NCBI RefSeq assembly: GCF_018127965.1
Contig: NZ_CP072349.1
Coordinates: forward strand, 1,368,001-1,432,000
Reading direction: 5' to 3'
Source of the DNA: Prevotella melaninogenica
Lineage (GTDB): Bacteria > Bacteroidota > Bacteroidia > Bacteroidales > Bacteroidaceae
Length of the DNA: 64,000 nt
This document shows positions 1 to 8,663 of this stretch, piece after piece. Each line of letters begins with the position of its first letter. Positions within the stretch are counted from its first letter, which is position 1. The notes under the pieces were generated by a model. That model was not told where the DNA came from. It worked only from the letters and a program-made list of their open reading frames with translations, and did not search any database. The translations under genes were made by a program, and so were the position numbers.

Positions 1-34
1 TATAAGAAACAACAGAACATTCAACAAAAATACT

Positions 35-42
35 TACCTTTG
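35..42 (+). promoter_or_regulatory. Putative -7 promoter element for the radical SAM gene
   Basis: TACCTTTG matches the Bacteroidetes -7 consensus TAnnTTTG and lies 21 bases before the ATG at 64. No convincing -33 TTTG is seen, partly because the window begins just upstream. Confidence 0.45.
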
Positions 43-63
43 TTGTTATAAAATAAATATTCA

Positions 64-846
64 ATGAGCACGATTATCTATCCATCCCCTATATTTGGAC
101 CAGTTCATAGCCGTCGATTAGGTATTTCCTTAGGCATTAACTTGATGCCAGCAGACGGTAAGATATGCACATTCGACTGCATATACTGCGAATGTGGCTT
201 CAACAAAGACCACCACACAAAGACGCCCCACCCTACTCGTGAACATGTTGCGGAAGCTTTGGAAACCAAGTTAAAGGAGATGCAACAAGAGAATATTCAC
301 CCTGATGTATTGACTTTTGCAGGTAATGGCGAGCCTACCTCCCACCCACACTTTGATAAAATCATTGACGACACAATCCGTCTACGTAACAAATATTGTC
401 CACAAGCAAAGATTTCTGTGCTCAGTAACTCTACGTTCATCCATCGTCCGAAGATTCATGAAGCGCTGGCAAAGGTAGACAACAACATTCTGAAACTCGA
501 TACCATCAATGCTGAATATATCAATAAGGTAGACCGGCCTACGCAGCCTTCCTATGATGTAAACCGAATCATTGCAGATATCAAGTCTTTCAACGGACAA
601 GCAATTATCCAGACAATGTTTATGAAGGGGAATACTGAAGGCGGATATGATGTTGACAACACAACAGAAGCCTTTGTTGCACCGTGGCTTGAGACAATCA
701 AAGAGATTGCTCCACGTGAGGTAATGATTTACACTATTGATCGTGAAACACCCGACCTACACCTACAAAAGGCTACACACGAAGAATTAGATGCTATCCG
801 TGACCGTGTGATTGCATTGGGAATCCCTTGCACAGCATCGTATTAA
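64..846 (+). CDS. Radical SAM protein (COG0731-like)
   Basis: This 260-residue cytoplasmic protein has an early CxxxCxxC cluster (C-TFD-C-IY-C, about residues 35-42), the motif that binds the [4Fe-4S] cluster and S-adenosylmethionine in radical SAM enzymes. A glycine-rich stretch (FAGNGEPTSHP, about residues 85-95) fits the second SAM-contacting motif. The overall form resembles the small family related to wyosine-synthesis radical SAM proteins (COG0731), whose substrate is not known in bacteria. It is a single gene with its own promoter-like element and a hairpin terminator downstream. Enzyme class is secure from the motifs; the reaction is not assigned. Confidence 0.85.
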   Translation: MSTIIYPSPIFGPVHSRRLGISLGINLMPADGKICTFDCIYCECGFNKDHHTKTPHPTREHVAEALETKLKEMQQENIHPDVLTFAGNGEPTSHPHFDKIIDDTIRLRNKYCPQAKISVLSNSTFIHRPKIHEALAKVDNNILKLDTINAEYINKVDRPTQPSYDVNRIIADIKSFNGQAIIQTMFMKGNTEGGYDVDNTTEAFVAPWLETIKEIAPREVMIYTIDRETPDLHLQKATHEELDAIRDRVIALGIPCTASY

Positions 847-930
847 CATTTCTATATTCTTAATATTACTATTAAAGAAAAACTCATATTTATAGAAAAA
901 CTACCCAATACGAAAATATAAATCAACCAT

Positions 931-957
931 AATGGACGTACTTTTGATGCGTCCATT
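931..957 (+). terminator. Hairpin terminator after the radical SAM gene
   Basis: AATGGACG (931-938) pairs perfectly with CGTCCATT (950-957) around an 11-base loop and is followed by a T-rich stretch. It lies 85 bases after the stop codon. Confidence 0.65.
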
Positions 958-1088
958 TCATTTTGACGAATGTATAAACCTTCCGCCTTCTTACTTATAA
1001 AGCAAATTACTTTAAGTTCAGTTGAGAGTTACTTGCATTACCAGAAGCCTACAGAGCCTTCTGAAATGTCATAACTTTTCTTGGTCTT

Positions 1089-1243
1089 ACAATCTCAATA
1101 CATGCTCTTTTGGCTTCTAAAAGATGCCTAACTGACCTGCAAGAGGTGCCCTCTTGAGGTCTAACTAACGCCCTTTTGAAGTCCATTTAAGCACCTTTTA
1201 CTTTACAACTTTACAACTAATTGATTCTCTGTTGATTGCAAAC
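1089..1243 (-). repeat. Family A 22-nt periodic repeat, copy 1
   Basis: Read on the minus strand, 1198 down to 1089 divides into five consecutive 22-base units, the first three starting AAAGG, AAAGG and AGAGG. The conserved flank (1199-1243, TTTGCAATCAACAGAGAATC and following) matches the flank of copy 2 near 10.4 kb with few changes. Unit 3 has the palindrome AAGAGGGCACCTCTT where copy 2 has AAAAGGGCACCTTTT, a paired change that keeps the stem. The remainder of the 847-1443 gap holds only the two terminators listed. Confidence 0.8.
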
Positions 1244-1387
1244 TTGATTTTTACACGTCTTTTTACCTTTGTTTTTAGATATTTTATTCGAATTTGTGTC
1301 ATGATTTTTCAATACCTCATCTACAAAAATTAAAGCACAAGTCAGGCACCAGTCTAACCCAAATCAATAAATGAATAAAATAAGAAA

Positions 1388-1415
1388 GGAGAGTCAACCT
1401 CACGGCTGGCTCTCC
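1388..1415 (-). terminator. Hairpin terminator after the LpxA-like gene
   Basis: GGAGAGTCA (1388-1396) pairs with TGGCTCTCC (1407-1415) with one mismatch. On the minus strand it follows the stop of the LpxA-like gene by about 28 bases and runs into a T-rich stretch. Confidence 0.6.
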
Positions 1416-1443
1416 CATCATCAAAAATTTATAGGTATGAAAA

Positions 1444-2226
1444 TTATAATTTACTGATGATTCCTTCTTCTGTACCTCGTACGAATTCAAGGATATTACG
1501 GATTACAGGTGAATCTGGCACCTGTTGTTCTATCTGAATACATGCATCAAAAACTGATGTCTGACCATGGAACAACAGACGATAAGCATTCGCTATATGC
1601 TTGATAACCTTCTCATCAAGTCCTGCAGTCTTACTTACAGTTGTATTTACACCATTAAAACCAATAGGTGAGCCACCAGCTATAATATAAGGAGGAACGT
1701 CCTTAGAGAAGGTTGTACCTGCTTGTACCACAGCATATTCACCAACACGAGTATTGGCTTTCTCAACAACATTAGATGAGATAAGAGCACCGGTACCAAT
1801 GTTACAATCACCAGCCACCTTTGCGCCATAACCAAAGACACAACGGTCACCAACAACAGTGTCATGACTGATATGTGCACCTTCCATCAAGAAGTTGTTT
1901 GAACCAAGAACTGTCTTGCAACCACGATGTGTAGCACGATTGATGACAACATTCTCTCGAATAATATTATTATCACCTATAATCAGTTCGCTCTTCTCGC
2001 CCACGAACTCAAAGTCCTGTGGCAAGGCAGCAAGTACTGAACCTTGGTGAATCTTGTTTCCGTTACCCATACGAGTACCATTCAAGATACTCACAAAGGG
2101 AAAGATAATACAGTTATCACCAATGACAACATCATCCTCTATGTATACGAATGGGAATATCTTGCAGCCGTCTCCAATCTTTGCCTTTGGAGATATATCA
2201 GCTTTTGGACTAATTTTGCTACTCAT
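1444..2226 (-). CDS. LpxA-like acyl-ACP--UDP-GlcNAc acyltransferase, probably a divergent paralog
   Basis: A 260-residue left-handed beta-helix protein with hexapeptide repeats from about residue 8 to 190 and an alpha-helical C-terminus with DVPPY and NAYRLLF segments, as in LpxA, the first acyltransferase of lipid A synthesis. The likely catalytic histidine is H121 in GAHISHD. However, the segment that in E. coli LpxA reads AVHQF (H144) is VVEKA here, with lysine in place of the histidine. The gene stands alone instead of next to lpxD or fabZ/lpxC. It may therefore be a second LpxA-type enzyme with other substrate choice. Family is secure; role in lipid A is not. Confidence 0.75.
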   Translation of the reverse strand: MSSKISPKADISPKAKIGDGCKIFPFVYIEDDVVIGDNCIIFPFVSILNGTRMGNGNKIHQGSVLAALPQDFEFVGEKSELIIGDNNIIRENVVINRATHRGCKTVLGSNNFLMEGAHISHDTVVGDRCVFGYGAKVAGDCNIGTGALISSNVVEKANTRVGEYAVVQAGTTFSKDVPPYIIAGGSPIGFNGVNTTVSKTAGLDEKVIKHIANAYRLLFHGQTSVFDACIQIEQQVPDSPVIRNILEFVRGTEEGIISKL

Positions 2227-2291
2227 AATCTTAAATATTTAATTTTTCAGTATCTACCAACAACCATTTGATGTATCACATCAGTAATCGT

Positions 2292-2378
2292 GGTAATCAT
2301 AATTATGAATTGTGAATTATGAATTATGAATTAACACAGTAATCATAATTATGAATCATGAATTATGAATTCTGAATT
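2292..2378. repeat. AT-rich direct duplication
   Basis: A block of about 47 bases starting GTAATCATAATTATGAAT at 2292 recurs at 2339. Each block consists of short GAATTATGAATT-type subunits that are themselves self-complementary. It fills the gap between the stop of the efflux outer-membrane gene and the start of the LpxA-like gene. No function is evident. Confidence 0.8.
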
Positions 2379-3756
2379 ACTTCGCACCTCCACCTAAGGC
2401 TTTGTACAGATTGACTATTGATTGAAGCTTTGTAAACTGCTCCTGTACCTGTGAGATTTCAGCATTGAGCAGACTCTGCTGTGCAGTGATAACCTCAAGA
2501 TAAGTGCTTGAACTCTGAGTATAAAGCATCTGTGTATGCTCAACATTCGTCTTCAAGACATCAATCTGCTGCTTACGCAACTGCTCCTTTTCATTAGCAG
2601 CATTGTATGCTACAAGCGCATTACTCACCTCAGAACCTGCTTTAAGAATACTGTTCTGCCATGTATTGTATGCCTGCTTATATTTATCTTCAGCAACACG
2701 CAATCCTGCTGTCAGCTGGCCACGCATAAAGATAGGTTGTGTAAGACTTCCTACAACACTTAAAAGAAGTTTTCCAGGATTTACCATACCACCACCATTC
2801 GTCCATGCGCCAGTAGGAGAGATGGTCAATGCTGGATAGAAACGGCTGCGAGCTGTCTGAACATTATAGAAGCACTGTGCCAAAGCCATTTCGTTAGCGT
2901 GAACATCCGCACGATTGCTCAACAACTGTACACCAATTCCACCTGCGAAGTTAGCTGGCAGACTCTGATTATCAAGACTACCACGTGCTATGGTCTGAGC
3001 AGGCTCACCAAGGAGTAAGCTAAGCGTATTCTCTGCCTCACGAATCTGACGACGGATATCTGCAGCCTGTGTCTGAACACTATAGAAAGCAGCCTCAGCA
3101 CTCTGTACACTCGTTGAACGAGCACGACCAAACTCCATCTGCAGTTTCATCACATCCCAAGTATTCTTGGTCAGACCTAACATATCATCGACAATCTGCT
3201 TTTGACGGTCGAGCATTAAGAGGGTATAATAAAGATTAGCGACACTGCTAATAAGCGTAGTCTGCGCATAAACCTTATAGTCTTGTGCCTGAATCATCGT
3301 CATCTGAGCAGCCTTCTTTGAAGAACGCAACTTACCAAAGAGGTCTATTTCCCAACTTGCTGAGACAGGAAGTGAGTAAGACTGTGTAGATGATGTATGT
3401 GTACCGAAATGAGAAATAGTTCCTGTCGGTGCAAAGACGACTGATGGCAAGAAAGACAACTTAGCCGCCTTAAGCTGCTGCTCAGCAATATCAACATTCA
3501 ATGCAGCATTGAGTAAGTCAGGATTATTATTAAGTGCCTTCTCAATAAGAGTCTGCAGATGTGGGTCAGTAAAGACACTGCGCCATGGCAGATTACCAAA
3601 GTCGTTAGCACCCTCAAGCACAGCCTTATCATCAACAGGGTCGCGCACAATGCCGTTCGTCTTAACATCTGGACGTTCGTAATTGCCATAGAGACTCTTA
3701 CAGCCTGTCAGTGACAGGGCTGCAAGGGCTATGATGATTATATTTAATTTCTTCAT
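2377..3756 (-). CDS. TolC/OprM-type outer-membrane efflux lipoprotein
   Basis: A 459-residue lipoprotein: signal peptide with lipobox LSLTGC (Cys at about 19), followed by two outer-membrane-efflux (OEP) repeats. The WRSVFTDPHLQTLIEKAL stretch near residue 58 and long amphipathic helices are typical of the NodT/OprM outer-membrane channel family. It is last in a three-gene operon, 20 bases after the RND pump, so it should form the exit duct of that pump. The family is clear; substrates cannot be read from sequence. Confidence 0.9.
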   Translation of the reverse strand: MKKLNIIIIALAALSLTGCKSLYGNYERPDVKTNGIVRDPVDDKAVLEGANDFGNLPWRSVFTDPHLQTLIEKALNNNPDLLNAALNVDIAEQQLKAAKLSFLPSVVFAPTGTISHFGTHTSSTQSYSLPVSASWEIDLFGKLRSSKKAAQMTMIQAQDYKVYAQTTLISSVANLYYTLLMLDRQKQIVDDMLGLTKNTWDVMKLQMEFGRARSTSVQSAEAAFYSVQTQAADIRRQIREAENTLSLLLGEPAQTIARGSLDNQSLPANFAGGIGVQLLSNRADVHANEMALAQCFYNVQTARSRFYPALTISPTGAWTNGGGMVNPGKLLLSVVGSLTQPIFMRGQLTAGLRVAEDKYKQAYNTWQNSILKAGSEVSNALVAYNAANEKEQLRKQQIDVLKTNVEHTQMLYTQSSSTYLEVITAQQSLLNAEISQVQEQFTKLQSIVNLYKALGGGAK

Positions 3757-3776
3757 TGTTATTCCTTTATTAGTGT

Positions 3777-6700
3777 CTACTCTTCAATCTTATAATCCGT
3801 TGCAGGTCCCTTTGAGAACTGCTCAAGTTCCTTGATTACATCACGGCTTGCCTCATCCTCAAAAACGAGAGGCTTAACACGCTCCTGCAAGTACTGGAAG
3901 AAGGCGAACAGAGCTGGTACAACGAATACCTGACAAAGTGTACCGATAAGCATACCACCGACAGCAGCAGCACCCAACGTCTGGTTACCATTACGACCTA
4001 CACCACTTGCAAACATCAATGGTAACAAACCGATAATCATTGCAAGAGAGGTCATAAGGATAGGACGCAGACGAGCACCAGCACCTAAGATTGCTGCATA
4101 CTTAATAGCCATACCTGTACGACGACGCTCAAGGGCGAACTCTACAATAAGAATAGCATTCTTCGCCAACAGACCAATCAACATAATCAGCGAAATCTGC
4201 ATATAGATATCATTGTTATGTCCGAAGATTAACGTAAAGATAAATGCACCAGACAAACCGATAGGAATAGAAAGAATTACAGCCAAAGGAAGGATGTAGC
4301 TCTCATACTGAGCACTCAAAATCAAGTAAACGAATACGATACAAAGAATGAAAATCATTGCGGTAGAGTTAGATGCCTCCTTCTCTGAACGAGTCAGACC
4401 AGAGAACTCATAACCATAACCCTGTGGCAATACTTGTTTTGCAACCTCCTCTGCAGCCTGAATAGCCTGACCAGAAGAGTAACCATCAGCTGGTGTAGCA
4501 CTGATTGCGATAGAGGTAAAGAGGTTGAAACGAGTGATATTTGATGGACCATAGACACGCTTCAATGTACAGAACTCGCTTACAGGTGCCATTCCACCAG
4601 CTGTTCTTACATAGATATTTGTCAGTCCACTCTCACTCATACGACTCTCAACCGTACCTTGAATCATAACACGGAAGAGTTTACCATAAGAGTTGAAGTT
4701 CGAAACATACATACCACCATAATATCCCTGCAATACAGAGAGAATTGCAGCTGGTGATGTACCAGCCTGCTTTGCCTTTGCCACATCAACATCTACCATA
4801 TACTGTGGATAGTTAGGGTTGTAGGTGGTAAGTGCTCGGCTAAACTCTGGTCGCTTGTTCAATGCAGCCAAATAGTCCTGTGCTACCTTATAGAACTTAT
4901 TAAGGTCGCCACCCGTCTTATCCTGCAACACGAAAGACACACCATTTGTGAGTCCATAACCAGGAATCATTGGTGATCCAAAAGCAATAATCTGTGCACC
5001 CTTGATACTTGCTGTCTGTTTGTAAATCATACCCAAAATCATATTAGATGATGTAGGGTCGATAAACAAACCGGCTATACCTGCGCCATCGAAGACAGAC
5101 TTAATGCGGTCTATCATTCCATATTTACGCTCGGCAAATGGCTTTAACTTGATAATAAAGGTTGACTGGTTAGAACCCTGTCCCGCCATGAAGTTGTAAC
5201 CAACAATTTGCTCACGACGTTCGATATATGGGTTACTTGCCAACATCTTATCAACTTGATCAGTTACCTTTTGGGTCTCTACCTGTGATGTACCCGGTGG
5301 CAAACTAATCATTGCAAACAACGTACCTGTATCCTCATTTGGAACAAGACCAGTCTTAGTGAAATTCATTGTCAGAACAAGCGCAACAATACCCAAAACA
5401 ACAGTGAGGCTTGAAATCCAACGGTGATTGATGATCTTCTCAACAATCTTCTGATACTTTGTGTTTATCTTGTCATACTGCGTATTGAAAGCCATGTGGA
5501 AACGGTCAACACGTGACAACTTCTTATGCCCCTCATCCTTGCTATGTGGCTTCAAGAAGATAGCACAAAGCGCAGGAGACAATGTCAAGGCGTTCAAAGC
5601 AGAGATAACGATAGACACAGCCATCGTCACACCGAACTCACGATAGAATGTACCAGAGGTTCCACCAATAAAGGATACAGGAACGAATACGGCTGACATC
5701 ACCAAAGTAATAGAGATAATAGCACCAGAGATTTCATTCATTGCATCAATTGCTGCTGTCATAGCGCTCTTATAACCTAAGTCGAGTTTTGCATGTACAG
5801 CCTCAACGACCACGATGGCATCATCGACTACAATCGCAATTGCCAACAGCAATGCCGAGAGTGTCAGCAGGTTGATAGAGAAACCAAATACCCAAAGGAA
5901 GAAGAAGGTACCTATCAATGCCACTGGTACTGCAATCATTGGAATTAACGTTGAACGAATGTCCTGCAAGAAGATATACACAACGAAAAATACCAATAAA
6001 AGAGTTATAAACAATGTAAAGACAACCTCTTCGATTGAAGCAAAGAGGAACTCTGTTACATCCTGCTCAATTGTAACTTTCATGCCCGGCGGCATCTGCT
6101 TCTGAGCATCAGCCAAGGCAGTCTTCACATCATCTGCAATCTGTGTAGCATTTGAACCAGCGACCTGGTTTACCATACCAATAACAGCAGGACGGCTGTT
6201 GTTCTTCATCATAACTGAATACATCAGACCACCCAACTCAACCTTTGCTACATCGCGCAAGTGAACGGTTTGACCATTGGTATTGCTTGAAATAATGATA
6301 TTGCCATACTCCTCTGGAGTCTTTAGACGTCCCTTATAACGCATGGTATACTCAAACTTCTGATTGCTCTGCTCACCAAATGAACCTGGCGCAGCCTCAA
6401 TATTCTGCTCTGCCAAAGCCATAGATACATCTGATGGGACAAGTTTATGCTGCTTCATCTTATCTGGATACAGCCAGATACGCATAGAGTAGGTCTTCAT
6501 ACCCGGTATGTGTACGTCACCGACACCATTGATACGCTTCAACATTGGCACGATATTGATATTGTTATAGTTCGTCAAGAACTCATCATCATATCGTCCG
6601 TCATCTGTTGTCAATGAATACATAACAACATTTGAGCTCTGACGCTTTGACACCGTCACACCCGCACGTGTTACCTCAGCAGGCAACAACGCCTGTGCTT

Positions 6701-7040
6701 GTGACACACGGTTCTGTACATTGACTGCTGCCATATTAGGGTCTGCACCCTGCTTGAAGTAAACAGTAATCATTGCCATACCAGCATTGGTTGCTGTTGA
6801 CTCCATATAAGTCATGTTCTCAACACCATTGATACTCTCCTCCAATGGTGTAATAACTGAATTTAATACGGTCTGTGCATCAGCTCCTTGATAAAATGTC
6901 TGAATAGAAATCGTAGGAGGTGCAATATTCGGATATTGTTCAATAGGCAGTGATATCAATCCAATGATACCCAAGAGTACAAAGAAGATTGATATAACCG
7001 TTGACAATACCGGTCGTTTGATAAAATTCGTAAATGTCAT
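3777..7040 (-). CDS. RND efflux pump, AcrB-type inner-membrane transporter (HAE1 family)
   Basis: A 1087-residue proton-driven pump of the hydrophobe/amphiphile efflux family. The N-terminus FIKRPVLSTVISIF is the usual first transmembrane helix. There are twelve predicted membrane helices in two halves with two large periplasmic loops. The proton-relay pair D406-D407 lies in helix 4 (AIVVDDAIVVVE). Length is normal for AcrB (about 1050), with a short charged tail. It sits between its membrane-fusion protein and outer-membrane channel in one operon. The likely role is export of drugs, bile salts or detergents; the substrate is inferred from family only. Confidence 0.95.
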   Translation of the reverse strand: MTFTNFIKRPVLSTVISIFFVLLGIIGLISLPIEQYPNIAPPTISIQTFYQGADAQTVLNSVITPLEESINGVENMTYMESTATNAGMAMITVYFKQGADPNMAAVNVQNRVSQAQALLPAEVTRAGVTVSKRQSSNVVMYSLTTDDGRYDDEFLTNYNNINIVPMLKRINGVGDVHIPGMKTYSMRIWLYPDKMKQHKLVPSDVSMALAEQNIEAAPGSFGEQSNQKFEYTMRYKGRLKTPEEYGNIIISSNTNGQTVHLRDVAKVELGGLMYSVMMKNNSRPAVIGMVNQVAGSNATQIADDVKTALADAQKQMPPGMKVTIEQDVTEFLFASIEEVVFTLFITLLLVFFVVYIFLQDIRSTLIPMIAVPVALIGTFFFLWVFGFSINLLTLSALLLAIAIVVDDAIVVVEAVHAKLDLGYKSAMTAAIDAMNEISGAIISITLVMSAVFVPVSFIGGTSGTFYREFGVTMAVSIVISALNALTLSPALCAIFLKPHSKDEGHKKLSRVDRFHMAFNTQYDKINTKYQKIVEKIINHRWISSLTVVLGIVALVLTMNFTKTGLVPNEDTGTLFAMISLPPGTSQVETQKVTDQVDKMLASNPYIERREQIVGYNFMAGQGSNQSTFIIKLKPFAERKYGMIDRIKSVFDGAGIAGLFIDPTSSNMILGMIYKQTASIKGAQIIAFGSPMIPGYGLTNGVSFVLQDKTGGDLNKFYKVAQDYLAALNKRPEFSRALTTYNPNYPQYMVDVDVAKAKQAGTSPAAILSVLQGYYGGMYVSNFNSYGKLFRVMIQGTVESRMSESGLTNIYVRTAGGMAPVSEFCTLKRVYGPSNITRFNLFTSIAISATPADGYSSGQAIQAAEEVAKQVLPQGYGYEFSGLTRSEKEASNSTAMIFILCIVFVYLILSAQYESYILPLAVILSIPIGLSGAFIFTLIFGHNNDIYMQISLIMLIGLLAKNAILIVEFALERRRTGMAIKYAAILGAGARLRPILMTSLAMIIGLLPLMFASGVGRNGNQTLGAAAVGGMLIGTLCQVFVVPALFAFFQYLQERVKPLVFEDEASRDVIKELEQFSKGPATDYKIEE

Positions 7041-7130
7041 AATACCTAATTGTTTATTTAGGGTTTATAAATGTCGAATGAGTTAAGCAATTCATCATCA
7101 CCTCAACACCTAACATTCAACACCCATCAC

Positions 7131-8465
7131 CTACTTACCTTCTCCCTTCATTGCTTTAAGGAAGCCAGATGCTGAGCCTTGATTTGCGCCCAACTTCTCT
7201 GCTTTCTCAATGGCTTTATCATACTCTGCTGGAGTAAGTGCCGTAATCTTCGCACCATCCTCAAGACTTGAAAGGCCCTTGCTCACAATACGGTCGCCCA
7301 TTTTAAGACCACTTGTAACGATATAATTGATACCATCATTCTGTGGATCAACGGTTATCTCGGTATAATGTACCTTACTATCAGCATCAACCTTATATAC
7401 AAAGATCTTATCTTGAACCTGTACAGTAGCTTCCTGTGGTACCAACAAAGCACGGTTGTTATTCTTTGCGATAACAATCTGACCGCTACCACCACTCTTC
7501 AACAAGTGCTCTGGGTTAGGGAAACGTGCAATAACACTCACTGTACCAGTTGTTGCATCTATAATACCACTGGTTTTAACAACTACACCTTCATGGTTAT
7601 AAGTTGTACCATCAGCTAACACCAAACTTACACTTGGGAAAGACTTGATAGCATTAGCCAAACCATTATTAGTACGGCTGAGCTTTAAAACATCTGACTC
7701 TGTCATTGAGAAGTAGACTTCTATAGAAGAAGTGTTGCTCACTGTGGTAACAGGCTGTGCAGAAGATGCGCTAACCAAAGCACCCTCCTTATAAGGAAGA
7801 CTACCCACATAACCTGATGCAGGACTCTTCACATAGCAGAAACCGAGGTTATCTTTAGCTGTTGCGAGCATTGCCTGAGCCTGACGAACAGCAGCATGTG
7901 CCTGTGTTACTGCTGCATTAGCAGATGCAACGCCACTCTGTGCTTGGCTAACAGCAGCCTGGGCAGTCTCATACGCATTCTTTGCTGATTCCAACTCGTA
8001 CTCACCTATTACCTTATTATTATAAAGGTTCTTACTGTTACTATAAGTCAATCGTGAAGTTGCAGCCTGCGCATTGGCTGAATTAAGACTTGCATTAGCC
8101 TGAACAACACGAGCCTGAGCACCCGACACACCACTCTGTGCTGATACAACTTGAGCTTCAGCCTGACGAACAGCAGCTTGATAAGTAGAGTTATCTACCA
8201 CGAAGAGAACCTGTCCTGCACGAACATACTCACCTTCATGTACATAAAGTTTTGTGATAAAGCCACTAACTTTTGGACGTACCTCAACATCCTGCACACC
8301 CTTAATGGTTGCTGGGAATGTCGTTTTCAACTGTGCATTGGCTGCACCAATTGTAACTACTGGATACTCATCGCTTGTTGGAAGGCTTTGTTTTCCTCCA
8401 CCACAACTGGTAAGTAACACTGCCATTGCTGCTATAGCAGACAATAAGATACTTTTTCTCTTCAT
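7131..8465 (-). CDS. RND efflux membrane-fusion (periplasmic adaptor) lipoprotein
   Basis: A 444-residue adaptor that joins the RND pump to the outer-membrane channel. It has a lipoprotein signal peptide (LLTSCGGG), a barrel-sandwich half near residues 60-80 (VRPKVSGFI, VHEGEYVRAGQ), a very long alanine/glutamine-rich helical hairpin (about 90-200), then the second sandwich half (VKSPASGYVG) and beta-barrel. The hairpin is longer and more Ala-rich than in AcrA. First gene of the operon; no regulator gene adjoins it. A 16-bp inverted repeat lies 95 bases upstream. Confidence 0.92.
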   Translation of the reverse strand: MKRKSILLSAIAAMAVLLTSCGGGKQSLPTSDEYPVVTIGAANAQLKTTFPATIKGVQDVEVRPKVSGFITKLYVHEGEYVRAGQVLFVVDNSTYQAAVRQAEAQVVSAQSGVSGAQARVVQANASLNSANAQAATSRLTYSNSKNLYNNKVIGEYELESAKNAYETAQAAVSQAQSGVASANAAVTQAHAAVRQAQAMLATAKDNLGFCYVKSPASGYVGSLPYKEGALVSASSAQPVTTVSNTSSIEVYFSMTESDVLKLSRTNNGLANAIKSFPSVSLVLADGTTYNHEGVVVKTSGIIDATTGTVSVIARFPNPEHLLKSGGSGQIVIAKNNNRALLVPQEATVQVQDKIFVYKVDADSKVHYTEITVDPQNDGINYIVTSGLKMGDRIVSKGLSSLEDGAKITALTPAEYDKAIEKAEKLGANQGSASGFLKAMKGEGK

Positions 8466-8559
8466 ACCTATTTAATATATATTCTTTGTTTATCTTAATT
8501 CAACAGGACAAACTAAAGTTTAACCTGCATACAGTAAGTTAATTTACTATGAAAGCAAA

Positions 8560-8602
8560 GCACACTGAAAACTATCTTATATCACTATAGTTTACAGTGT
8601 GC
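8560..8602 (-). terminator. Hairpin between cca and the efflux operon
   Basis: GCACACTG (8560-8567) and the following AAACTAT pair with ATAGTTT and CAGTGTGC (8587-8602), a stem of about 15 pairs with one mismatch. On the minus strand it comes about 60 bases after the stop of the CCA-adding enzyme and is followed by TTTGCTTT, so a terminator is likely. It could also serve as an operator for the efflux operon starting at 8465. Confidence 0.5.
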
Positions 8603-8663
8603 AAATTTACATATTATTATTTAATCCAACTCTGTTTATAGCTTCTTTTTTAACAATAATTGG

